DNA from: Anaerolineae bacterium
GTDB lineage: Bacteria; Chloroflexota; Anaerolineae; Aggregatilineales; Phototrophicaceae
DNA length: 15,923 nucleotides
Reading direction: 5' to 3'
Assembly (NCBI GenBank): GCA_020848855.1
Contig: JADLHH010000459.1
Span: 1 to 15,923 of the forward strand
Below the pieces are notes generated by a model. The model was not told the origin of the DNA. It saw only the letters and a program-made list of their open reading frames with translations, and made no database searches. A program made the translations under genes and the position numbers. Numbering within the stretch: position 1 is the first letter of the stretch; the number at the start of each line of letters is the position of its first letter. This document shows positions 6,317 to 14,182 of the stretch, piece by piece.

Positions 6317-6817
6317 TTGAAAACCTCGTTTGGGAAAACGCATTTGAATAATCAACTTGATAACGACGTACAGGATTTATGGGCGCTGCTCTTTCGGCTG
6401 GTGCTGGACGGCGAAAAGCTGCTCACGGCGCAGCTTGCCGATCACGGCTTGACGCCGCCGCAGTTCTACGTCCTCAAGACGCTGTCCGAGCACAACGGTC
6501 ACTGTCCCATCGGGCAGATCGCGCGGCTGCATGGCTTGACCAACGCCACCATGACCGGGCTGGTCAAGCGGCTGGAAGCCTTCGACCCGCCGCTGGTCGA
6601 GCGCGAGACCAACAGCTACGACCGCCGCTCGGTCAACGTGGTGATGACGCAGGCAGGCTCCGACCGCTTCCTCGCCGTGCAGACCAACCTGATGGAGCAG
6701 CTTCGCGTCGTCCTCAGCCTGATCGGCGACGAAGATCGTGCGGCGATCCTCAACGACCTGCGCCGCTACATGACTCTGATCACCTCGATCTTTCCCTTCG
6801 AGGGGAATGGCGAGTAA
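6317..6817 (+). CDS. MarR-family transcriptional regulator
   Basis: A protein of up to 166 residues with the MarR winged-helix layout. An N-terminal dimerisation helix is followed by LADHGLTPPQFYVLKTLSEHNG (41-62), a helix-turn-helix IGQIARLHGLTNATMTGLVKRLE (65-87), and the wing with the family's D-x-R signature, here NSYDRRSVNVVMTQAG (99-114). The C-terminal helices (~115-160) complete the dimer. Such proteins are dimeric repressors that release DNA on ligand binding or oxidation. The single internal cysteine (CPIGQ) lies before the recognition helix. The start is uncertain. TTG at 6317 has GAGGGGTGA almost touching it, while TTG at 6344 (GGGAAAA upstream) fits better with the -10 at 6299-6304. 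It lies 112 bp after the dehydrogenase gene. The target is unknown; self-regulation or control of neighbours is only inference. Confidence 0.9.
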   Translation: MKTSFGKTHLNNQLDNDVQDLWALLFRLVLDGEKLLTAQLADHGLTPPQFYVLKTLSEHNGHCPIGQIARLHGLTNATMTGLVKRLEAFDPPLVERETNSYDRRSVNVVMTQAGSDRFLAVQTNLMEQLRVVLSLIGDEDRAAILNDLRRYMTLITSIFPFEGNGE

Positions 6818-6844
6818 CCGAGTCGGTATATCTGTTACAATACA

Positions 6845-6997
6845 GGGACTGAGGTTAGAGGACTGGGGACTGAGAAAATCGCTTGAGGTTAAAAGGAGAA
6901 AGTTAAAAGTGAGCCGTAAGCTGCGAGACCACTTTTAACCTTTAACTTTTAACTGTTCTGACTCAGCCCTCAACCCTCGGCGCTCAGTTCTCAGTTC
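6845..6997. repeat. Long imperfect inverted-repeat element, copy 2
   Basis: This element has the same architecture as the one at 1988-2133. The core 6867-6971 equals 2011-2115 at 103 of 105 bases, the two changes being T to C and G to A inside the loop. The outer arms (GGACTGAGG at the left, CTCAGTTCTCAGTTC at the right) have diverged more and no longer pair perfectly. There is no T-run at the end. It lies between co-directional genes (marR and the PH-domain gene), so it must be crossed by any read-through transcript. Confidence 0.85.
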
Positions 6998-7026
6998 ATT
7001 CTGTCGTTTGACCGGGTAACTCAGCG

Positions 7027-8826
7027 ATGGCAGAGCGTTTCGTGCAGGCGCACCTTCGCCGCCTGCCGCTGTTCGAACAGTTGTCGCCGCCGCAGATCGG
7101 CGTCGTGTCCGGCGTTGTTCACGTCCTGCGCTTCGAGCCGGGGCAGCTTGTGTTTCAGGAAGGGCAGCCGACTCAGGGCATGGTCGTGTTCGTCAGCGGG
7201 CGCGGTATTCTGACGCGCCGCGCGCCTAACGGCGTTGACGAGAGCGTCGGCGCGGTGGAAGCCGGTCAGTACGTCGACGAAGTCGCTCTCTACACCGAAG
7301 GAATCGAGGAGGCGTCGCTGCGGGTGGTCGAGCCGGCGGTCGCGCTGATTATCCCGCGCACGCCGTTCGTCCAACTGCTCGCCGCCTACCCGGAAATTCG
7401 CGCCAACCTGCGCGTGCAGACCCAGCCGGGCATCGAAACGCGAGATACGCCGGTCAAGCTGTTCAAGGGGCTGCGTCCCGACGAGACGGTGCTTAAGGTG
7501 TGGCGGCGGCACTGGTGGGCGGTCGCGCGCCATAGCTGGGTCGCGGTCGTGGTGCTGATCGCGCTGTTCGGCGTGGCGTTGTTGATCGCCGAGCGCGCGC
7601 CGATTCTGGCGCTGGGCGCGGCGGGGCTTGCCGTTGTCATCCCCGGCATCATCATCGCCTACCTGTACTACGACTGGCAGGACGACAGCATCGTGCTGAG
7701 CGACCAGCGCATCGTGCGCATCTGGCATCACCTGCTCAGCTTCGAGACGACCATCAGCGAAATTCCGCTCGACCGCGTGCTGGAAATCAACATTTCGATT
7801 CCTCCGGCTGACCCGTTCGCGCGCATCTTCGGCTATGGCTATGTCACCGTCCGTTCCGCCGGCGAAGGCAACAGCATGGTGCTGGACATCATGCCCAAGC
7901 CGCTGAGCGTTCAGGCGATGATCTTCGCCCAGCGCGACCGCTTCCGCGAGAAGATCGAGCAGCGGCAGCGAGACGAAGTCCGCAGCGATGTCGCGCTGGC
8001 ATTGGGCATCTCGCAGCAGCAGGAGCCGCTGGGTTCAGTGCCGGGTACACGCCGCAGCGACCGTGAAGCCGTCGTCGGGCTGCCGTTCATTCGCACCAAA
8101 TTCCTCGCCGCCAATGGTGATCTGGTCTACCGCAAGCACTCGTCCATCTGGCTGGCGCACGTTTTCCTGCCGTCGCTGATGATTCTCGCCGCGCTGGTGC
8201 TGCTGACGATCAGCGTGTTCGCGCCGACGCCGCCATTGGGGGGCGGTCTTGGGCTGGGGCTGGGCATGTTCGTGCTGATCATCGGCGTGATCTGGCTGTA
8301 TATCGCCGATTGGGACTGGCGCAACGACTTGTTCATCATCGGCGCCGAGACGATTACGCTGATCCGCCAGCGCCCGCTGTGGCTTCAGAACGAAGTCGAG
8401 CGCATCCGCATCTCGCAGATCGACAACGTGAAATCGGAGATGCGCGGCTTGATCAACAGCCTGCTGAACCGGGGCAACGTGCGCATCTCGCTGATCGGCT
8501 CGGACATAAAAGACGCCAAGGTCATGGACATGATCTACGACCCGCAGGAAATCCAGGCGGAGATTTCGCGCCGGCACGCGGCGATCAAGACCGAGCGCCA
8601 GCAGAGCGACCTCGACCAGCAGCGGCAGGTGGTCAAAGAGTATCTGCAAAGCTACCACGAGATTCAGAAGACCCAGCAGATGACGGAAGCCGCCCCGCCG
8701 CCGATGCCGACCCAGCCCGCGCCCTACAGCGCGCCGACCATGCGGCAGGAGCCGCCGCCGGAAAGTCCGCCGCCCGCCCGTGACGGCATTCGCCCGCCGC
8801 GCGTGCCGCGCCGCCGCCCGGAATGA
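7027..8826 (+). CDS. Membrane protein with cyclic-nucleotide-binding domain and two bacterial PH (bPH2/DUF304) modules
   Basis: A 599-residue protein. Residues 5-130 resemble the cNMP-binding beta barrel: LPLFEQLSPPQI, FEPGQLVFQEGQP, VVFVSGRGILTRR, then the phosphate-binding region GQYVDEVALYTEGIEEASLRV (80-100). There the usual GE is DE and the canonical Arg is not obvious, so ligand binding is uncertain. Two hydrophobic hairpins (~170-213 and ~375-426) are each followed by a bPH2-like module: DDSIVLSDQRIVRI... (219-300) and NDLFIIGAETITLIRQRP... (433-505). Both modules carry the typical V/I-x-x-I-D/P-L-x-x-V pattern (EIPLDRVLEI, RIRISQIDNV). A charged coiled segment (507-550) and a Pro-rich tail (555-599) end the protein. 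It is likely anchored in the cytoplasmic membrane with both modules inside. The role is unknown; a membrane-surface sensor or scaffold is inferred. The ribosome-binding site is weak. Confidence 0.8.
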   Translation: MAERFVQAHLRRLPLFEQLSPPQIGVVSGVVHVLRFEPGQLVFQEGQPTQGMVVFVSGRGILTRRAPNGVDESVGAVEAGQYVDEVALYTEGIEEASLRVVEPAVALIIPRTPFVQLLAAYPEIRANLRVQTQPGIETRDTPVKLFKGLRPDETVLKVWRRHWWAVARHSWVAVVVLIALFGVALLIAERAPILALGAAGLAVVIPGIIIAYLYYDWQDDSIVLSDQRIVRIWHHLLSFETTISEIPLDRVLEINISIPPADPFARIFGYGYVTVRSAGEGNSMVLDIMPKPLSVQAMIFAQRDRFREKIEQRQRDEVRSDVALALGISQQQEPLGSVPGTRRSDREAVVGLPFIRTKFLAANGDLVYRKHSSIWLAHVFLPSLMILAALVLLTISVFAPTPPLGGGLGLGLGMFVLIIGVIWLYIADWDWRNDLFIIGAETITLIRQRPLWLQNEVERIRISQIDNVKSEMRGLINSLLNRGNVRISLIGSDIKDAKVMDMIYDPQEIQAEISRRHAAIKTERQQSDLDQQRQVVKEYLQSYHEIQKTQQMTEAAPPPMPTQPAPYSAPTMRQEPPPESPPPARDGIRPPRVPRRRPE

Positions 8827-8851
8827 GCGAGTGCTGCATGACGCCTTGTTC

Positions 8852-8918
8852 TTGTAGGGGCGAACCTACGTGTTCGCCCAAATTAAGATCGGGCAGACAC
8901 ACGGGTCTGCCCCTACAA
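8852..8918. repeat. Composite double-hairpin repeat (GTAGGGGC family)
   Basis: An outer inverted repeat TTGTAGGGG (8852-8860) and CCCCTACAA (8910-8918) encloses two further hairpins. The first is GGGCGAAC (8858-8865) with GTTCGCCC (8872-8879). The second is GGGCAGAC (8891-8898) with GTCTGCCC (8905-8912). The whole can fold as one cruciform with two arms. It lies between the PH-domain gene and def and may end transcription of the former. Its head is shared with the palindrome at 3178-3200. Confidence 0.85.
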
Positions 8919-8977
8919 AGACATCGTTTCAGGTGCGTCCAGCCTGAATAGCCCTACGCCATCCGCGCGCGCTGCGG

Positions 8978-8983
8978 TATAAT
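8978..8983 (+). promoter_or_regulatory. -10 box upstream of peptide deformylase gene
   Basis: A perfect TATAAT lies 39 bp before the def ATG. No convincing -35 hexamer is found 16-18 bp upstream. The surrounding CGGTATAAT resembles the other -10 candidates of this window. Confidence 0.5.
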
Positions 8984-9022
8984 GAACGCTACGCAATCAC
9001 TCAGTTCAACCCAAGCAGAGCC

Positions 9023-9550
9023 ATGACCATTCGCCAAATTATCCAGCCGGACAACCCGATTCTGCGCAAGAAAGCGATGCGCGTCACCAGCTTTGACGAC
9101 AAGTTCCAGAAGCTCATCGACGATATGATCGAGACGATGATCGACGCGCCGGGTACGGGCTTAGCCGCGCCGCAGGTCGCCGTCAGCCAGCGCGTGTTCG
9201 TCGCGCGCCTGCCGGACGACGAAAAAAGCAAAGAGGAGTTCGGCGATCAGGCGGGCGTACTGTACGTGGTCGCCAACCCGGAGATCATCAAGCGCAGCCA
9301 TACGATGGTCGAGGGGGTGGAAGCCTGTCTATCGATCCCCGGCTATGCCGGCGAGGTTGACCGCCACGAAAGCATCGTCGTGCGCGGGCTTGACCGTCAC
9401 GGCAAGCCGATCCGCGTCAAAGCCAAGGGCTGGCAGGCGCGCGTCTTCCAGCACGAGATCGACCACCTTGACGGTCGGCTGTATATCGACATCGCCAACG
9501 ACGTATGGCGCATCGAGCCGGAAGAAGAAAATCAGATCGAGGCGGAGTAG
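9023..9550 (+). CDS. def: Peptide deformylase
   Basis: A 175-residue metallohydrolase that removes the formyl group from the N-terminal methionine of nascent proteins at the ribosome exit. All three motifs are present: GTGLAAPQV (44-52), EACLSIPG (100-107) and QHEIDHLDG (143-151). Cys102, His144 and His148 are the metal ligands and Glu145 the catalytic base. Motif II normally reads EGCLS; here the glycine is alanine. The insert between motifs I and II (PDDEKSKEEFGDQ, 64-76) is slightly longer than in E. coli. The acidic C-terminal tail (EPEEENQIEAE) is typical of many bacterial forms. The ATG has only a weak purine-rich GCAGAG upstream. The gene has its own -10 box and is convergent with the WD40 lipoprotein gene, 26 bp away, so it is probably monocistronic. 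Confidence 0.96.
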   Translation: MTIRQIIQPDNPILRKKAMRVTSFDDKFQKLIDDMIETMIDAPGTGLAAPQVAVSQRVFVARLPDDEKSKEEFGDQAGVLYVVANPEIIKRSHTMVEGVEACLSIPGYAGEVDRHESIVVRGLDRHGKPIRVKAKGWQARVFQHEIDHLDGRLYIDIANDVWRIEPEEENQIEAE

Positions 9551-9576
9551 GGCGTTCAACCGAGCGTCTGGTCGCG

Positions 9577-10746
9577 TTAATCCCCGATCCCCCACAGATA
9601 CACCGCGCCGCCCGCGTCGAAGAACATGAGCAGGCGGCTGTCGCTTGTCCAGTCGACATTGAGGATGCGCTCGGTTCCCAGCGGTAAGTTCGCCTGGTTG
9701 ACGGTCTCCTGCGTCACCTGCACCAGATTCCACAGCGCGACTTTGCCGTTGAGCACCGCCGTGAGCAGCAGGCTGCCATCCGGCGAAAACGCCGCCGCCA
9801 GCGTGTCACCGTTGGTATCGGGCAGGCGCGCCGCCAACTGCTGGCTGTCCAGCCCCCACAGGCTCAAGCCCGCCGCCTGATTCCCGGCGAGCAGGTAGCG
9901 TCCGTCCGGCGAGAACATCAGAATCTGGTTCGCGCCGCCGCGCCCGGTATTCAGCACATAGCTGTTGGTCGGGGCGTCCAGCGTCCACAGCCGGGCGTCG
10001 CGCTCGGTTCCGACGGCTAACAGGCGTCCGGTCGTGTCGAATGCCAGCCGCCGGATCGTAATCGGGCTTTCCAGCGTGGTCTCGGCGATCAGCGCGCGGT
10101 CGCGCCAGCGCCAGGTGCGGACAACGCCGTCGATGCCGGCAGTCGCCAGCGCCTCACCGTCGGCGGAGAATGCCAGCGCCGAGACTTCCGCGCTGTGGGC
10201 GTTGATGGTCACCAGCGACTGCCGTTCGTAGGTGTCCCACACCTTGACCGTGCCGTCCATGCCGCCCAGAGCCAGCCAGCCGTCGTCGTCGCTAAAGGCG
10301 GCGCTGCCGGAATACTGTGGGTTGCCCGCGAAGCTGGTCTTGACGCCGCCGGTGTCGGCGTCGTGGACGACGGTCAACCCGGCGAGATCGACCGCGTAGA
10401 CTTCGGTCTTGTCCGGCGAATAGAAGACGCGGATGGCGTCGCTGCGCGAGGTATGGAAGATCAGGCTGCCATCGAGCAGATTCCACGAGAGCATCTGGTC
10501 GTTGTTCAGCCCGACCAGCCGTGTGGCATCCGGCGAGACGGCGAAGCTGAAGATCGTGCTGGACGTGTCGGGCTGATCGAGCCTCCCCAGATAGGCGGCG
10601 TTGGCGACATTGTTGAGCGTCACCGGCTGCTGCGCCTCGGCGAACTGCGTCGGCGCGGCGAGGGTCGGCGGGTTGCGCGGGGTATCGGGCGGTCGCTGTG
10701 GACTGCACGCCGCCAGCAGGATACCGATCAACAGCAAGCGACGCAC
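9577..10746 (-). CDS. WD40-repeat lipoprotein, coupled to the upstream kinase gene
   Basis: A 389-residue protein. The N-terminus MRRLLLIGILLAACS has a lipobox (LAAC) with Cys14 as the lipidation site, followed by a Pro-rich spacer, so it is predicted to sit on the outer face of the membrane. Residues ~45-389 form a beta-propeller of about seven WD40-like blades. Clear units include FSDDDGWLALGGMDGTVKVWD, FSADGEALATAGIDGVVRTW, FSPDGRYLLAGNQAAGLSLW and FSPDGSLLLTAVLNGKVALW. These proteins bind partners and have no catalytic site. The start is GTG, placed one base after the kinase stop codon, with GGGGAG six bases upstream inside the kinase tail. This spacing means translational coupling, so the propeller probably works with the kinase exodomain, perhaps as a ligand or partner platform. 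That functional link is inference. Confidence 0.9.
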   Translation of the reverse strand: MRRLLLIGILLAACSPQRPPDTPRNPPTLAAPTQFAEAQQPVTLNNVANAAYLGRLDQPDTSSTIFSFAVSPDATRLVGLNNDQMLSWNLLDGSLIFHTSRSDAIRVFYSPDKTEVYAVDLAGLTVVHDADTGGVKTSFAGNPQYSGSAAFSDDDGWLALGGMDGTVKVWDTYERQSLVTINAHSAEVSALAFSADGEALATAGIDGVVRTWRWRDRALIAETTLESPITIRRLAFDTTGRLLAVGTERDARLWTLDAPTNSYVLNTGRGGANQILMFSPDGRYLLAGNQAAGLSLWGLDSQQLAARLPDTNGDTLAAAFSPDGSLLLTAVLNGKVALWNLVQVTQETVNQANLPLGTERILNVDWTSDSRLLMFFDAGGAVYLWGIGD

Positions 10747-10747
10747 A

Positions 10748-12883
10748 CTACTCCCCTTGCGGAAGCGCTCCGGCGAACAGGTTCAGGTTGCCGAGCGAGA
10801 TGCCATATTCGCTGATCTGCTGCAAGCCGCATTCGCCTTCGAACGGTTCGACCTGCCCATTGCCGTTGAGGTCGACGCCGTTGATGATCGCATCCGCCAG
10901 TTGGGTCGATTCCGCCAGTTGAGCCTGTACCGTGGCGATATCTTCCGTCTGAAGGAACAGCGTCTCCAGCGCCACCACCTGATTCAGCCAGCCCTGCACG
11001 TTGACGAGGCACACGCGCACCAGCTCGATCTGGCTCTCGACCGCGCTGTTGGATGTGGGCGCGCTGGCGATGGCATCCAACTTCGCCTGAATGCGATTGG
11101 TGAAGTAGGGCACGCCGAAGCCGCGACCGGGGTTCTCGCCGCGACCGTTGCTATTGTAGTCGACCTGCGTGCCGTTCAGGATGTTGATGGTGTGTTCGGC
11201 GTGCGTGTGCATACTGCCCGCCGAGGTCGCCTGCGCCGCCAGCCCGGAGTGCTGCGCCGCGATTTTGGCTTCGGCGAGCACCCCGGCGAGCAGGCTGGAA
11301 TTATTGGTCGGTTCTTCGGTGCCGGCGGCGTTGTCCACGAACGGGATGTCGCCAGTCATGCCGGGGATGCCGCCCGGCGACGCGATCAGGATTTCGCGCA
11401 GCGCGTCCATGACGGTATCGGGCACGGTTCCGCTGTAGACGGTTCTGCCGGTTGGGGCGTCGGTCTCGCCGCCCTCCTGCGTGATCAGGATCGAATTGTA
11501 GAGTGCGGGGAGCATCGGGTCGCCGTGCAGGCTCAACTGCCCGTTGCCGAGCGGGTCGAGCCGCAGGTCGCCGAGCCGAAGCCAGGTATCCTTATCGACA
11601 TTGTGCAGCCAGGCGACGTCTGTCTGCCCTTGCGGCGGCAGCGTCAAGCCGCGCACCGCCAGGTTTGCGACATCGCCGGGGTACGTGTCAGTCAAATAGC
11701 TGACGGTTCCTATCGACGGAACGGCTGTCGGCAGCGGCGCGGTCGGCTGAGCGGCGACCACCGTCGGCGCGGTCGTGGGGGCGGCGGTTGGCTCGACGGG
11801 CGCGGGGCGGCTGCTGTTGTTGAGCACCAGCACCGCCAGCGCGACCGCCAGCAGCGCAAAGATGGCGAAGCCGCCCAGCAGCACCAGCGGGTTCCAGGCG
11901 GGCGCGGTGACGATGGTGGTCGTCGGCGGCACGGGCGGTGGTGGCGTCTGCTGCTGAGCGCTGCTCTGCGTCGGCGTGAAAGTGATGAGCGGCTCATGCT
12001 CCGAGGGCATCGGTGGGAGCGTCTTCGTCACCGAAAGCGACGGACTGCCTAACATGACCGCGCTGAAATCGTCGAAGAAGTCTTTGGCGGTGGCATAGCG
12101 CTGCTCTGGCTTCTTGCCCAGCGCGCGCTGCATCACGGCGTCAAGGTCGGGCGGGGCGCTGGCATTGAACTCGATCAGCCGGGGAACCGGCGACGAAATA
12201 TGTTCGAACACAAGCTGCATCGGCGTTTCGGCGGCAAACGGCTGTTTGCCGGTCAACATTTCGAAGATGACGATGCCCAGCGAGTAAATGTCGCTGCGGT
12301 TATCGACCAGCAGCCCCTGCGCCTGCTCCGGCGACATGTAAGCCGGCGTGCCGACCAGCCCGCCTGTGCCGGTGAGGGTAATACCGCCCACATCCTGCAT
12401 CAGCTTGGCGATGCCGAAGTCAGCGAGCAGGGCGTGCCCTTCGCGGTCGAGCAGGATATTATCGGGCTTGATGTCGCGGTGGATGACGTTCTGACGGTGC
12501 GCGTAATCCAGCGCGCCGCTGATCTGCTGGAACAGCCGCAGCACCTCGGAATGGGGCAGCGCGCCATGCCGGATGCGGTCGCTGAGCGAGCCGCCGTCGG
12601 CGTATGCCATTGCCAGATACAGGATGCCGCCTTCGTCGCCGTAGTCATAGAGCGGCAGGATGTGCGGGTGCTGGAGGCGGGCAATCGTACGAGCTTCCAG
12701 CCGAAAGCGTTCAACGAACTGCGTGTTCAAGCCGGGGTGCGGCGGCAGCACCTTGATCGCCACGTAGCGATCCACCTCGCGCTGGTAACCCTTGTAGACG
12801 GTCGCCATGCCGCCCTGACCCAGCAGTTCGGTGATTTCGAATTTGCCCAGTTTTTGACCGACGAGTGAAGCAGACATGGGCAT
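10748..12883 (-). CDS. Transmembrane Ser/Thr protein kinase with RskA-like and EF-hand-bearing outer domain
   Basis: A 711-residue protein. The cytoplasmic Hanks-type kinase (~15-275) has the glycine loop GQGGMATVYK (22-31), Lys44, Glu63, HRDIKPDN with Asp137, DFG (155-157), and SPE (184-186) in place of APE. All catalytic residues are present. A Thr/Pro-rich linker leads to one membrane helix (~332-354) and a second Pro/Thr linker outside (359-389). No PASTA repeats are present. Residues ~395-487 resemble the C-terminal domain of anti-sigma-K factor RskA (GLTLPPQGQ, LRLGDLRLDPLGNGQL, SILITQEGG followed by APTG). A helical region (~488-711) has HTHAEHTINILNG (559-571), a possible Ca-binding DYNSNG (575-580), and a good EF-hand loop DLNGNGQVEPFE (671-682). 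Two in-frame ATGs exist; the second (12877) lies eight bases after GAGAGG and is the better start. It is coupled to the WD40 lipoprotein gene downstream. Confidence 0.93.
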   Translation of the reverse strand: MPMSASLVGQKLGKFEITELLGQGGMATVYKGYQREVDRYVAIKVLPPHPGLNTQFVERFRLEARTIARLQHPHILPLYDYGDEGGILYLAMAYADGGSLSDRIRHGALPHSEVLRLFQQISGALDYAHRQNVIHRDIKPDNILLDREGHALLADFGIAKLMQDVGGITLTGTGGLVGTPAYMSPEQAQGLLVDNRSDIYSLGIVIFEMLTGKQPFAAETPMQLVFEHISSPVPRLIEFNASAPPDLDAVMQRALGKKPEQRYATAKDFFDDFSAVMLGSPSLSVTKTLPPMPSEHEPLITFTPTQSSAQQQTPPPPVPPTTTIVTAPAWNPLVLLGGFAIFALLAVALAVLVLNNSSRPAPVEPTAAPTTAPTVVAAQPTAPLPTAVPSIGTVSYLTDTYPGDVANLAVRGLTLPPQGQTDVAWLHNVDKDTWLRLGDLRLDPLGNGQLSLHGDPMLPALYNSILITQEGGETDAPTGRTVYSGTVPDTVMDALREILIASPGGIPGMTGDIPFVDNAAGTEEPTNNSSLLAGVLAEAKIAAQHSGLAAQATSAGSMHTHAEHTINILNGTQVDYNSNGRGENPGRGFGVPYFTNRIQAKLDAIASAPTSNSAVESQIELVRVCLVNVQGWLNQVVALETLFLQTEDIATVQAQLAESTQLADAIINGVDLNGNGQVEPFEGECGLQQISEYGISLGNLNLFAGALPQGE

Positions 12884-13005
12884 CGCCTCTCAGTGAGCCA
12901 GCAAGGTGTTTTCGTTGGGGTTTAGTGTCATGTTGTTCATGTTCAGGCTGCTAATTCGGCTAATCGAACGAACAACTGGCAGCTAAGCGAGAGAGATGCT
13001 TCGCC

Positions 13006-13944
13006 TTATTCGAGCGCGTATGCCTGCTCCAATTCGTTCCGCAAGCTGAGATAGCTCTGGTAGCGCGTGCGGCTGATTTTGCCTGCTTCGACGGCTGTGG
13101 TCACGGCGCAGCCCGGCTCGGTGCGGTGGGTGCAGTCCGTGAAGCGGCACTGCGGCACGTAGGCTGCGATATCCCGGAAGTAGCCGTCGACTTCCTCCGG
13201 TTCGACATCCCACACGGTAATGGAGCGGATGCCGGGCGTATCCGCCAGATAACCGCCGTCAGCCAGTTTGACCAGCGCGCTGTCGCGGGTGGTATGTGTC
13301 CCTTCCCGGCGGCTTTCGCTCACCTGCCTGACGGCGCGCCCCAAGCCCGGCTGAACGAAATTGAGCAGGCTGGTTTTGCCAACGCCGGAAGGTCCGGTGA
13401 ATACGGAAACGCGGTCTTTTAGCTGTGAGCGCAGGTCGTCGATGCCGATGCCAAGAAGCGCACTCGTGTAAAGAACCGTATACCCCATCTCGATATAGGT
13501 CGCAAATTTCGCCGTCGTCGCGTCGTGGTCGGCGAGGTCGATCTTGTTGACGACGATCACAATCGGGTCGATTTCCGACTTTTCACCCAAGACGAGGAAG
13601 CGGTCGAGCAGGTGAAAATTCGGGTCAGGCAGGGCGGCGGCGAAGACGAACAGCGCCTGTTCAGCATTGGCGATAATCACCTGCTCCCGCTCGGAAGCGC
13701 CCGCGCCGCGATTGCCTTCGGTGCGTACGGCGCGCGAGATCACGCTCGTGCGTTCGGCGACCGCTTCGATGCTTCCGGTCTGGTCTTCGAGCGCGTTGAT
13801 CGTCACATGGTCGCCAATGGCGGCGACATCCGACGACTGCGCTGCTTCCAGCAGCCGACCCCGCAGCCGGCACATGTAAATCTCGCCGGAGTCAACTTCG
13901 ACCCAGAAAAAACCGCTTTGCTCCTTGACGACAAGCCCTTCCAA
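13006..13944 (-). CDS. rsgA: Ribosome small-subunit biogenesis GTPase RsgA (YjeQ)
   Basis: A 312-residue circularly permuted GTPase that acts late in 30S subunit maturation. The N-terminal OB fold (~1-70) is followed by the GTPase with motifs in permuted order: G4 NKID (133-136), G5 TSA (160-162), G1 GPSGVGKTSL (184-193), G2 region with HTTRDSA, and G3 DTPG (235-238). The C-terminal zinc module has Cys266, Cys271, His273 and Cys279. This order is diagnostic. The start is TTG at 13944, with GGAGG four bases upstream. The nearby ATG at 13955 is out of frame. A minus-strand TAATAAT (13983-13989) may be the -10 box. The 122-bp gap to the kinase gene shows no terminator I can support, so read-through is possible. 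It may cooperate in function with RsmG, also encoded in this window, since both act on the 30S subunit. Confidence 0.96.
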   Translation of the reverse strand: MEGLVVKEQSGFFWVEVDSGEIYMCRLRGRLLEAAQSSDVAAIGDHVTINALEDQTGSIEAVAERTSVISRAVRTEGNRGAGASEREQVIIANAEQALFVFAAALPDPNFHLLDRFLVLGEKSEIDPIVIVVNKIDLADHDATTAKFATYIEMGYTVLYTSALLGIGIDDLRSQLKDRVSVFTGPSGVGKTSLLNFVQPGLGRAVRQVSESRREGTHTTRDSALVKLADGGYLADTPGIRSITVWDVEPEEVDGYFRDIAAYVPQCRFTDCTHRTEPGCAVTTAVEAGKISRTRYQSYLSLRNELEQAYALE

Positions 13945-13982
13945 GGCGCCTCCATAGACCTCTGCTGACTGCTGCTGCCTTC

Positions 13983-13989
13983 ATTATTA
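13983..13989 (-). promoter_or_regulatory. Candidate -10 box for rsgA
   Basis: On the minus strand this reads TAATAAT, about 38 bases before the TTG start. No matching -35 hexamer was found. Confidence 0.35.
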
Positions 13990-14114
13990 CACAGAATTAC
14001 GCAAACGAGTCGCCGCGATGCGGGAAAGCGCGCAAAGCACGGTTCCGGCGGCAGGTCGCGACCGTTGGCAGTGTGTTCAGCTTACGAATGACAGCCTGCA
14101 ATCATGATAATCGA

Positions 14115-14159
14115 CATTCCGCTGGAATGAAGCTATGAGGTACATGAGTGTGGTATGAT
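14115..14159 (+). promoter_or_regulatory. Promoter region of the DsbA-like gene with inverted repeat
   Basis: CATTCC (14115-14120) and GGAATG (14124-14129) form an inverted repeat around GCT. A -10-like TATGAT follows at 14154-14159. The repeat sits where a regulator bound just upstream of the -35 region would act. No clear -35 is present. Confidence 0.35.
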
Positions 14160-14182
14160 TTCGCACAGAAAATTACTGTTAT

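Noticed and set aside
10601..12052. Plus-strand open frame of 483 codons
   Set aside because: Antisense to the kinase exodomain and WD40 gene; the composition is that of a shadow frame.
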